DNA of 64,000 nucleotides, from assembly GCF_041912895.1 (NCBI RefSeq), contig NZ_JAYSGI010000001.1:1-64000 (forward strand), written 5' to 3'. Source of the DNA: Pelagerythrobacter sp041912895. Lineage in GTDB: Bacteria; Pseudomonadota; Alphaproteobacteria; Sphingomonadales; Sphingomonadaceae. Below the pieces are notes generated by a model, which was given only the letters and a program-made list of their open reading frames with translations, had not been told where the DNA came from and ran no database searches. Both the position numbers and the translations under genes were made by a program. This document shows positions 1 through 8,986 of the stretch, one piece after another; the stretch's first letter is position 1, and each line of letters begins with the position of its first letter.

Positions 1-1222
1 CGTCCATGCCCAGGATCGCGATGATGTCCTGCAGCGACTTGTACTTCTGCAGCGTCTCCTGGACCTTGCGCGCGGTGTCGTAGTGTTCTTGCCCCACGAC
101 GCGCGGCTCGAGCACGCGGCTGGTGGAATCGAGCGGATCGACCGCCGGGTAGATGCCCAGCTCCGAAATCGCGCGGTTCAGCGTGGTCGTCGCGTCCAAG
201 TGGGCGAACGAGGTCGCCGGTGCGGGGTCGGTAAGGTCGTCCGCCGGCACGTAGATCGCCTGCACCGAGGTGATCGAACCCTTGGTGGTCGAGGTGATGC
301 GTTCCTGCAGGTTGCCCATGTCGGTCGACAGAGTCGGCTGATAGCCCACCGCCGAAGGAATACGGCCGAGCAGCGCCGACACTTCCGAACCCGCCTGCGT
401 GAAGCGGAAGATGTTGTCGACGAAGAACAGCACGTCCTGCCCTTCCTGGTCGCGGAAGTATTCGGCCATCGTCAGGCCCGACAGCGCGACGCGCGCACGA
501 GCGCCAGGAGGCTCGTTCATCTGGCCGAACACGAGCGCGACCTTGGAACCTTCGGAAATCGCTTCGCCCGCCTCGTTCTTGGCGATGACGCCCGCGTCGA
601 GGAATTCGTGGTAAAGGTCGTTGCCCTCGCGGGTACGCTCGCCCACGCCGGCGAAGACGGACACGCCGCCGTGGCCCTTGGCGATGTTGTTGATCAGTTC
701 CTGAATCAGCACGGTCTTGCCCACGCCCGCGCCGCCGAACAGGCCGATCTTGCCGCCCTTCGCGTAAGGCGCGAGCAGGTCGATGACCTTGATGCCGGTG
801 ACGAGGATCGCGGCTTCGGTCGACTGGTCGATGAACAGCGGGGCCTCGGCGTGGATCGGGGCGGTCTGCTCGGCGCCGATCGGGCCGCGCTCGTCGATCG
901 CCTCGCCGACCACGTTCATGATGCGACCGAGCGTCTTGGGGCCCACGGGCACGCGGATCTGTGCGCCGGTGTTGATCACTTCCTGCCCGCGGGTCAGCCC
1001 GTCGGTGCCGTCCATCGCGATGGTGCGCACGGTATTCTCGCCAAGGTGCTGGGCGACCTCGAGCACGAGCGTGTTGGCGCCGTTCTTGGTTTCCAGCGCG
1101 GTGAGGATCGCGGGCAGTTCGCCCTCGAACGTCACGTCGACGACGGCGCCGATGACCTGGCTGATCGTGCCGTTGGCCGAAAGGTTCGGCGTGGTCTGGT
1201 TCATTGCGGGTGCGGTGGCCAT
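1..1222 (-). CDS. atpD: F1 ATP synthase subunit beta (partial, 3' end outside window)
   Basis: Catalytic subunit of the F1 part of ATP synthase, a peripheral complex on the cytoplasmic face of the inner membrane. About 407 codons are present. The start ATG gives MATAPAMNQTT. The Walker A loop GGAGVGKT lies near residues 163-170 and the conserved segment FGQMNEPPGARAR follows. The C-terminal DELSEED region is beyond the left edge. It is the last visible gene of the minus-strand operon atpH-atpA-atpG-(lipoprotein)-atpD; atpC would be expected next, outside the window. Identity is secure. Confidence 0.98.
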   Translation of the reverse strand, partial: MATAPAMNQTTPNLSANGTISQVIGAVVDVTFEGELPAILTALETKNGANTLVLEVAQHLGENTVRTIAMDGTDGLTRGQEVINTGAQIRVPVGPKTLGRIMNVVGEAIDERGPIGAEQTAPIHAEAPLFIDQSTEAAILVTGIKVIDLLAPYAKGGKIGLFGGAGVGKTVLIQELINNIAKGHGGVSVFAGVGERTREGNDLYHEFLDAGVIAKNEAGEAISEGSKVALVFGQMNEPPGARARVALSGLTMAEYFRDQEGQDVLFFVDNIFRFTQAGSEVSALLGRIPSAVGYQPTLSTDMGNLQERITSTTKGSITSVQAIYVPADDLTDPAPATSFAHLDATTTLNRAISELGIYPAVDPLDSTSRVLEPRVVGQEHYDTARKVQETLQKYKSLQDIIAILGMD

Positions 1223-1256
1223 GATATCTATCCTGCCTTGCGGGTTACGCGGCGCC

Positions 1257-1595
1257 TCAGGCGGCGCAGACGTTTTCGGGGTCGGCCAGCGTCCATTCGC
1301 CGTCGCCGGGGGTGAGGGTGGCCTTGTCGCGCAGATACTCGTCGCTGCCGAGGCCGTATTCGCAGATCACGTCGCTCGATCCGAAGCCCGCGCGCTTGCA
1401 GACCGCGGTGTTGACCGGCTCGAGTTCGGGGCACGCTTCGGCCAGCAGGCCGGTGAACAGCGCCTGGTCGGGCGCGGGCAACGCCGGTTCGGTGGGCGTC
1501 GGGGCCACCGTCGGCGTCGGCTCGGGCGCGGGCTCTTCGCCGCACGCGGCAAGCGCCAGAGTGAGGGCGGGGAGAAGGAAGGCGATCTTTTTCAC
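1257..1595 (-). CDS. small lipoprotein of unknown function inside the atp operon
   Basis: A 112-residue predicted lipoprotein with signal MKKIAFLLPALTLALAACG: Lys-Lys, a hydrophobic core and an LAAC lipobox with Cys18 as the acylation site. A proline/threonine-rich linker follows, then a small domain with four more cysteines (CPEL, AVCKR, VICEY and a C-terminal VCAA) that could form disulfides. The start is GTG, preceded by GAGGACAG at good spacing. It lies on the same strand between atpG and atpD, where the standard order has nothing. I do not recognise the family. The location suggests co-transcription with ATP synthase; a role in it is not shown. Confidence 0.8.
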   Translation of the reverse strand: MKKIAFLLPALTLALAACGEEPAPEPTPTVAPTPTEPALPAPDQALFTGLLAEACPELEPVNTAVCKRAGFGSSDVICEYGLGSDEYLRDKATLTPGDGEWTLADPENVCAA

Positions 1596-1611
1596 GGTAG
1601 TCTGTCCTCGG

Positions 1612-1705
1612 GGGCTTACAGCGCTTGCGCGCCGGTATTCCGGTTGTCGCTACAACGCTTCCGCGCCAGCGTTAGTTTTGTCGCTACAGCGCTTCCGCGC
1701 CAGCG
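1612..1705. repeat. 34-base periodic repeat across the 3' end of atpG
   Basis: Positions 1646-1671 and 1680-1705 are 26-base copies differing at one base, spaced 34 bases apart. A third, degraded copy in the same register begins at 1612 (about 17 of 26 bases match). The rightmost copy codes for the last residues of AtpG and its stop codon; the others lie just downstream in the gap to the lipoprotein gene. The pattern looks like tandem duplication of the gene's tail. Confidence 0.7.
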
Positions 1706-2565
1706 ATAATCTCGATCAGTTCGGTGGTGATCGCGGCCTGGCGGCTGCGGTTGTACTGGATGGTGAGCTTGTTGATCAGATCGCCTGCGTTGCGCGTGGC
1801 GTTGTCCATCGCGGTCATCGACGCGCCCTGTTCGGAAGCGGCGATTTCCAGCAATGCGCCGAACACCTGCGTCTTGACGTAGCGCGGCAGCAGTTCCTCG
1901 AGGATGGCTTCCTCGTCGGGCTCGTACTCGACAACCGCGTCACCGCCGGTCGCGGCATCGCCCGCGTTCTCCGGGGTGGGGACGGGAATGAGCTGCTGAA
2001 CCGTCGGGTTCTGCACCAGCGCGGACTGGAACACCGGATAGACGAGGTGCGCGACGTCGAACTTGCCCGCTTCGTACATCGTCACCAGTTCATCGGCGAC
2101 CGCCTCGGCTTCCTCGAAGCCGGGGTTGCGCACGGTGCTGGTGTCGAAGTTGTCGGAGATGCGATCGGCGTAGTCGCGCTTGATCGGTGCGCGGCCCTTC
2201 TTGCCGACGAGGTAGAACGCCACGTCCTTGCCCTCGGCGATCAGCGCCTTGGCCTTGGCCTTGGCGGCCTTGACGATGTTCGCGTTGAGTCCGCCGCACA
2301 GGCCCTTGTCGGTGTTGACCACCACCAGCAGGTGGCGCTGGCTGGCGCCGGTGCCGGCGAGCAGCTTGGGCGCGCTGTCGCCGCTGACCTTGCCCGCGAG
2401 CGAGGCCATGACGGCGGAAAGGCGGGTCGCATAGGGGCGCGCGGCTTCGGCCGCGGCCTGCGCCTTGCGCAGCTTCGCCGCCGCGACCATCTGCTTGGCC
2501 TTGGTGATCTTCTGGGTCGACTTGACCGAGTTGATCCGGCCCTTGAGTTCTTTCAGCGAGGCCAT
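1684..2565 (-). CDS. atpG: F1 ATP synthase subunit gamma
   Basis: Central rotor shaft of F1, 293 residues, normal length. The N-terminus MASLKELKGRINSVKSTQKI and the C-terminal helix ending in IQYNRSRQAAITTELIEI are the two diagnostic coiled-coil ends. The start ATG has AGGGAGCC upstream. It lies between atpA and a small lipoprotein gene in the minus-strand atp operon. Its last codons form part of a 34-base repeat. Confidence 0.98.
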   Translation of the reverse strand: MASLKELKGRINSVKSTQKITKAKQMVAAAKLRKAQAAAEAARPYATRLSAVMASLAGKVSGDSAPKLLAGTGASQRHLLVVVNTDKGLCGGLNANIVKAAKAKAKALIAEGKDVAFYLVGKKGRAPIKRDYADRISDNFDTSTVRNPGFEEAEAVADELVTMYEAGKFDVAHLVYPVFQSALVQNPTVQQLIPVPTPENAGDAATGGDAVVEYEPDEEAILEELLPRYVKTQVFGALLEIAASEQGASMTAMDNATRNAGDLINKLTIQYNRSRQAAITTELIEIIAGAEAL

Positions 2566-2595
2566 TTCGGCTCCCTAGCTAGTATCTCGCGGGGC

Positions 2596-4125
<1,530 letters not shown>

Positions 4126-4156
4126 CGTTCGTGTCTTTCCTTCGAGCCTTGAGGCG

Positions 4157-4711
4157 TCAGCCCTTCATCGCGTGGGCAAGAGAATTGAGGCGGGTGCGGA
4201 TCGAGCCGTCGATCCGCTTCGAACCGATCGTGACGACGAGCCCGCCCAGGAGGTCGGGATCGACTTTTGCGTCGAGCTTGACCGTGCGCCCTTCGCGCGC
4301 GGTCAGCTTGTCTTTCAATGCGGCGAGCTGTTCGTCGCTGAGCGCATGCGCGCTGGTGACTTCGGCGGCGACTTCGCCGCGCTGCGCGGCGGCGATCGCG
4401 CGGAAGGCGCGGATCACCTTGGGCAGCTCGCCCAGCCGGCGGTTGGCGGCGAGGACGCCGAGGAAATTGGTGGTGAGTTCGGACAGGCCGAGCAGCTTCG
4501 CCACGCCCGCCATCGCGGCGCCCTGCGCCTTGCGGCTCAGTTCGGGGTTGGTGGTGGCGGCGCGCAGGTCGGCCGATTCGGCCAGCGCGGCGGACAGCTT
4601 CTCGAGGTCCGATTCGACGGCCGAGACCGTGCCGGCCTCCGCCGCAAGATCGAACAGGGCAGAGGCATAGCGCCCTGACAGGCTAGCCTGAATACCGGCG
4701 GAAATCTCCAC
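4157..4711 (-). CDS. atpH: F1 ATP synthase subunit delta
   Basis: Stator subunit linking F1 to the peripheral stalk, 184 residues with the GTG start chosen here (VEISAGIQASLSGRYASALF). The GTG is preceded by AAAGGACGAGAG, and the resulting length matches the family. A longer in-frame ATG at 4783 would add a 24-residue stretch unlike the family N-terminus. First gene of the minus-strand atp operon. The conserved C-terminal segment LKDKLTAREGRTVKLDAKVD is visible. Confidence 0.95.
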   Translation of the reverse strand: MEISAGIQASLSGRYASALFDLAAEAGTVSAVESDLEKLSAALAESADLRAATTNPELSRKAQGAAMAGVAKLLGLSELTTNFLGVLAANRRLGELPKVIRAFRAIAAAQRGEVAAEVTSAHALSDEQLAALKDKLTAREGRTVKLDAKVDPDLLGGLVVTIGSKRIDGSIRTRLNSLAHAMKG

Positions 4712-4810
4712 GCGTCTCTCGTCCTTTGAAGGTCCGGAAAATAGCGGTGCATCACCCATGCCGATGCGGGCGGAACGAGCCACCCCGGCAAGGCTGGCGC
4801 GCGACTAGCA

Positions 4811-4835
4811 CCGGGTTTGCCACTATGCAACCCGG
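4811..4835. repeat. inverted repeat upstream of the atp operon
   Basis: CCGGGTT and AACCCGG arms surround an 11-base centre, extendable to nine pairs with one bulged T. It lies about 60 bases past the protease stop codon and about 100 bases before the atpH start on the same strand. It could end the protease transcript or sit in the atp leader. There is no U-run, so I do not call it a terminator. Confidence 0.4.
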
Positions 4836-4896
4836 CGCGCGGCATTGCGACCGGCGCTGCTGGCCAATTGTGAAGGGGCCGTCGACCCGGCTCCGC

Positions 4897-6441
4897 TCAG
4901 CCGACCTTCTCCGCGCAGGCGTAGACCAGCCGTTCGTTCGGCGCATCGGGCAGGAGGCCGGTGACGCCCGACTGGAGTTCGCCGAGATCGCCCGCCGCCT
5001 CGGGCGCGCCGCACTGCGGCGGGGCGTACTTGCCGCGTGCCTCGCGCGCGCCTGTCATCGCCCCGCGCCCGAGCAGGTAACGATCGGTGCGGAACGAGCC
5101 GGTCGCCGGGTCGAACACGTTGACCGAGACCGCCTCTTCCTCGTCGGGCACGAACACCCGCGACCAGCTGCCGCCGGAAAAGCCGTATTGCGTGCGCCCA
5201 TTGACGCAGCCGTCCTCGCGCCACGAGAATTCGAGCTGGCGGTCGGGCGCACCGACTACGCGGCTGCGCGACAGGTCGAGCGTGCAGGTGAGCATGCCGT
5301 CGCCGGTCGCGTCGGCGCCGGGGGCATCGGGCGCGTCGCTCGCTTCATCCATCGCCGCGGCGACGCGGCGCTCGATCTCGTCGAGGCCGGGGCGGGTGAA
5401 CCACAGCGCGAGCGCGGCGATCACCGCTGCGGCGCAGACCGTGCCGGCGATCATCAGCCGCTTCTCGCCGCTCTCGCCCGCTTGCCGCGCCTGCCATGCG
5501 ACCGCCCCCGCGCCCGCCGCGATCAGGGCGAGGACGAAAGCCAGCGCCATCGCGTTCTCGCGGTCGGTCTGGACCGATTCGCGCGCCTCGTCCTCGGCGC
5601 GGGCGCGGCGTTCGCGGGTTTCCTCGGCGCGCGCGGCGAGCTGCTGGCGCGCATCGGCCTGCTCGCGCTCCACGCGCGCGCGCTCGGCTTCGTTGAGGTC
5701 CTCGAGGCTGCGGCACGGCAGGCTGCTGATCCGCGCCTCGACGTCGTTCGCGCGCAGGAAGGGCAGCAGCTCGCGGGTGGAGACGGCGAAAAAGAACTCG
5801 CCGTCCGACCCCCCCGAATCGGTGCCGAAGCTGTTGACCCCGATCACCCGCCCGCACCCGTCGAGCAGCGGGCCACCCGAATTGCCGCGTGCGATCGTGG
5901 CGGTGTGGAGAATCGTGTCGAACAGCCGGCTCGGCCGCTGGCCGGAGATGAACCCGCGGCTCTTCACCGGCGGCTGCGAGCGAAAGATATCGGCGATGTC
6001 GAGCCCCTGCGCGCGATCGACGTTCATCGGATAGCCGACCGCCGAAACCTCCCCGTCGCGCACCGGCCCGGCGGCCACGGTCAGCGGCGGCAGGCGCAGG
6101 TCGCCCGTGATCTCGACCAGCGCGAGGTCCTTGCCTGGGCTCACCGCCACGGTCCGCGCGTAGTCGGCCGCCTCGCCGCCCTCGCTCGGGACGATGCCGA
6201 TGCGCAGGGTGTCGTCCTGCAACGCCTCGCGCACGACATGCGCGTTGGTCACGATCCGATTGGGTGCGACCGCGAAGCCGGTGCCGTGACTGACGGGAAA
6301 GATCTCCTGCCCGTCGGTGCCGATGATGACGACGCGCACGACGCCGCGCGCGGCCGCGTCGATATCGGCCGGATCGGCCTGCGCCGTGGCGGGCAGGGCG
6401 AGTGCGAACAGCGTGGCGAGCAGGGCGAGCAGGCGGGTCAT
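4897..6441 (-). CDS. trypsin-like serine protease with coiled coil and two membrane segments
   Basis: 514 residues. A signal peptide (MTRLLALLATLFALALPATA) leads into a trypsin-like domain with a visible triad: His68 in TNAHVV, Asp105 in GKDLALVE and Ser188 in GNSGGP. A charged, probably coiled-coil stretch follows at about 250-295 (rich in E, R, A, Q), then hydrophobic segments at about 297-316 and 330-348, and a C-terminal region with several cysteines. The protease domain should be periplasmic and tethered to the membrane. The start was chosen at the Met opening the signal peptide. It diverges from the ada gene. It resembles S1C/DegP-type proteases but shows no PDZ domain. Confidence 0.85.
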   Translation of the reverse strand: MTRLLALLATLFALALPATAQADPADIDAAARGVVRVVIIGTDGQEIFPVSHGTGFAVAPNRIVTNAHVVREALQDDTLRIGIVPSEGGEAADYARTVAVSPGKDLALVEITGDLRLPPLTVAAGPVRDGEVSAVGYPMNVDRAQGLDIADIFRSQPPVKSRGFISGQRPSRLFDTILHTATIARGNSGGPLLDGCGRVIGVNSFGTDSGGSDGEFFFAVSTRELLPFLRANDVEARISSLPCRSLEDLNEAERARVEREQADARQQLAARAEETRERRARAEDEARESVQTDRENAMALAFVLALIAAGAGAVAWQARQAGESGEKRLMIAGTVCAAAVIAALALWFTRPGLDEIERRVAAAMDEASDAPDAPGADATGDGMLTCTLDLSRSRVVGAPDRQLEFSWREDGCVNGRTQYGFSGGSWSRVFVPDEEEAVSVNVFDPATGSFRTDRYLLGRGAMTGAREARGKYAPPQCGAPEAAGDLGELQSGVTGLLPDAPNERLVYACAEKVG

Positions 6442-6559
6442 CGGCGCGCCTTGTAGGCGGGGGCGGGTTTTGACCGCAAGCTCCGGGATGCGGGCGCGGC
6501 CGATGGCGGGCATCAAGCCCTCGCCGCGCTGGTCGCCCGGCGCTATGGAGAAAGTCGAG

Positions 6560-7591
6560 ATGGTCACCGACGATACCGCATGGGCCGCGGTCAAGCGGCG
6601 CGACAGGCGCTTCGACGGGCGCTTCGTCACCGGCGTGCTCACGACCGGCATCTATTGCCGCCCCTCGTGCGCCGCGCGCCACCCGAGCCGAGAGAACGTG
6701 CGCTTCTTCACGAGCGGGGCCGAGGCGCGCGCCGCCGGGCTGCGCGCCTGCAAGCGCTGCCTGCCCGACGACGTGGGGCGCGACGAAGCGGCGGTGCTCG
6801 CCGCGATCGACGAGATCAAGCAGGCGGACGACAAACCCTCGCTCGACGAACTGGCGCAGCTCACCGGCTATTCGCCCACGCATTTCCAGCGCGTGTTCAA
6901 GCGCGCGACCGGGCTCTCGCCCGCCGCCTACTCCCGCGCGCTGCGCGAAGAGCGGGCGCGCGACGCGCTCAGCACGGGCGACAGCGTGACCGGCGCAATC
7001 TACGAGGCGGGCTACGGCGCGCCGTCGCGCTTCTACGAGAACATGAAAGGCAGGATGGGCATGGCGCCGAGTGCATGGACCAATGGCGGAGCGGGGGTGA
7101 CGATCCACTGGGCGGTGGTGCCGACCTCGATGGGCCCGATGCTCGTGGCCGCGACGGAGAAGGGCGTCTGCCGCCTGTCGTTCGACGAGGACGAGACCGA
7201 ACTGCGCCGCCGCTTTCCGAAGGCCGAACTGGCCGAGGGCGGCGTGGACTTCGAGACGCTGCTCGCCGAGGTGGTCGCGACGGTCGAGGCGCCGGGCGAT
7301 GCGCCTGCCGGTTTCGGCCACATCCCGCTCGACGTGAAGGGCACCGCGTTTCAGGAAGCCTGTTGGCAGGCGCTGCGCGAAATCCCGCCGGGCGAAACCC
7401 GCACCTATGCCCAGATCGCGGCGGCGGCGGGCAATCCGAAGGCGGTGCGCGCCGCGGGCAGCGCCAACGCGCGCAACAACGTCGCGGTGCTGATCCCCTG
7501 CCACCGCGTGATCCGCACCGGCGGCGACTTGGGCGGCTACGCCTACGGGCTCGACATCAAGCGCGAGCTGCTCAAGCGGGAGGCGAAGTGA
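6560..7591 (+). CDS. ada: bifunctional Ada: methyl-DNA repair protein and transcription activator
   Basis: 343 residues, close to the length of classical Ada. Three domains are in order: a metal-binding methylphosphotriester domain with Cys33, Cys37, Cys64 and Cys67; an AraC-type helix-turn-helix region (about 85-175); and an O6-methylguanine methyltransferase domain with acceptor Cys314 in LIPCHRVI. The ATG at 6560 is preferred over the one five codons earlier because GGAGAAA sits nine bases upstream. The stop codon overlaps the start of the next gene (TGATG), so the two are probably co-translated. Confidence 0.93.
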   Translation: MVTDDTAWAAVKRRDRRFDGRFVTGVLTTGIYCRPSCAARHPSRENVRFFTSGAEARAAGLRACKRCLPDDVGRDEAAVLAAIDEIKQADDKPSLDELAQLTGYSPTHFQRVFKRATGLSPAAYSRALREERARDALSTGDSVTGAIYEAGYGAPSRFYENMKGRMGMAPSAWTNGGAGVTIHWAVVPTSMGPMLVAATEKGVCRLSFDEDETELRRRFPKAELAEGGVDFETLLAEVVATVEAPGDAPAGFGHIPLDVKGTAFQEACWQALREIPPGETRTYAQIAAAAGNPKAVRAAGSANARNNVAVLIPCHRVIRTGGDLGGYAYGLDIKRELLKREAK

Positions 7592-8352
7592 TGGAGCGGG
7601 TTTCGGCTTTCCGCGCGCTGCACGTCCCCTGCGATCCGCTGGTGCTGTTCAACATCTGGGATGCAGGCTCCGCGAAGGTCGTGGCGCAGGCGGGCGCGAG
7701 AGCGATCGCGACGGGCAGCTACGGCGTCGCCGAATCGCTCGGGTTGGCGGATGGCGAGACGGTGCCGCTCGATCTCGTGCTGGCCAATCTCGAACGGATC
7801 GTTTCGGTTACCGACCTGCCGGTGTCGATCGACATGGAGGCAGGGTACGGAGACACGCCGGCCGAAGTCGGCGCTTCGGTCGCCCGCGCGCGCGATATGG
7901 GTGCGGCGGGGATCAATATGGAAGACCGGCTGCCGGGCGAAACCGCGCTGGTGCCGGTCGCCGAGCAAGCCGAACGCCTCGCCGCCGCCGCGGCGACCGG
8001 CCTGTTCGTCAACGCCCGCTGCGACGTGTTTCGCGGACGAGACGCCGCCGCTGACGGCAAGGCGCTGGTCGCCGAAGCACTCGAGCGCGCCCGCGCCTAT
8101 GCCGACGCCGGAGCGGGCGGCTTGTTCGTGCCTTTTCTTTCAGACGACGGCTGTATCGCCGCAATCTGTGAAGCCTCGCCGCTGCCGGTCAACATCCTGT
8201 GGTCGCCCGCCTGTGGCGACCGCGCGGCGCTGGCCGCATTCGGCGTCGCGCGGATCAGCCACGGCCATCAGCCATGGGCCGCGGCGATGGCGCTGCTCGC
8301 GCGCGAGGCGGAGGCGGTGCTGGCGGGCGGCGTGCCCAGCTATGCGGCCTAG
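7591..8352 (+). CDS. isocitrate lyase / PEP mutase family enzyme
   Basis: 253 residues resembling the phosphoenolpyruvate mutase/isocitrate lyase superfamily: FNIWDAGSAKVV near the N-terminus, SIDMEAGYG with acidic metal ligands, GINMEDR and VNARCDVF. Most short members of this type cleave or rearrange 2-oxo acids; the substrate here is unknown. It overlaps the ada stop by one base and ends in a CTAG shared with the opposing GST gene, so 3' space is minimal. Confidence 0.85.
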   Translation: MERVSAFRALHVPCDPLVLFNIWDAGSAKVVAQAGARAIATGSYGVAESLGLADGETVPLDLVLANLERIVSVTDLPVSIDMEAGYGDTPAEVGASVARARDMGAAGINMEDRLPGETALVPVAEQAERLAAAAATGLFVNARCDVFRGRDAAADGKALVAEALERARAYADAGAGGLFVPFLSDDGCIAAICEASPLPVNILWSPACGDRAALAAFGVARISHGHQPWAAAMALLAREAEAVLAGGVPSYAA

Positions 8353-8975
8353 TCCAGCTTCGGCGCCATTCCCGGCTCGCACTTTTCCATCGCGCGGCGA
8401 TAGGCCGGGCGTTGCCCGATCCGCTGAAGATAGCTCGCCACATTGGGATAGCGATCGATCTTCGCGCCGTTGAACATGCGCGAGGTGGTGAGGTTGAAGC
8501 CCATCATGATGTCTGCCGTGGTGAGCTGCGATCCGCCGAAGAACTCCGCCTCCGCCAGCCGCGCCTCGACCAGCGCCCAGGCCTTGGCGATGCGCCCGGT
8601 CACGAACTCGGGGATCTCGCCCATGCGCCCCGCGACCAGCGCCATCATGCCGTTGGTCATGAAGGTGCCGTTGGCGAAGTGGAACCAGAACAGGTGATCC
8701 GCGAAATCGGGATGATCCGCACCGGGCGAGAGCTTCGCGCCGCCATGGGTGCGGTCGATATATTCGCAGATCGCCCCGCTTTCGGCCAAGGTCAGCTCGC
8801 CGTCGGTGATGACCGGCGCGATGCCCATCGGATGCAGCGCCTTGTATTCGTCGGGCGCGAGATTGTTGTCCTCCCGCCGCGAATAGAGCTTCAGCGCATA
8901 TTCGATCCCCAGCTCCTCGCACAGCCAGACGATCCGTTCGGACTGGGAAATGCGCAAGTGGTGGACGGTGAGCAT
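8349..8975 (-). CDS. glutathione S-transferase family protein
   Basis: 208 residues. The N-terminal thioredoxin-like domain begins MLTVHHLRISQSERIVWLC and has the glutathione-binding segment LTLAESGAICEYI; a helical C-terminal domain follows. The ATG at 8975 has GAGGAA upstream. A TTG 15 bases earlier is possible but overlaps the priA stop. Located immediately downstream of priA on the same strand. Confidence 0.9.
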   Translation of the reverse strand: MLTVHHLRISQSERIVWLCEELGIEYALKLYSRREDNNLAPDEYKALHPMGIAPVITDGELTLAESGAICEYIDRTHGGAKLSPGADHPDFADHLFWFHFANGTFMTNGMMALVAGRMGEIPEFVTGRIAKAWALVEARLAEAEFFGGSQLTTADIMMGFNLTTSRMFNGAKIDRYPNVASYLQRIGQRPAYRRAMEKCEPGMAPKLD

Positions 8976-8986
8976 GGGCGGGTTCC

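Noticed and set aside
5345..7504. Long minus-strand open frames opposite ada and beside the protease gene
   Set aside because: High GC keeps alternative frames open; their translations are Arg/Gly/Ala-rich with no motifs, while the real frames show complete domains.
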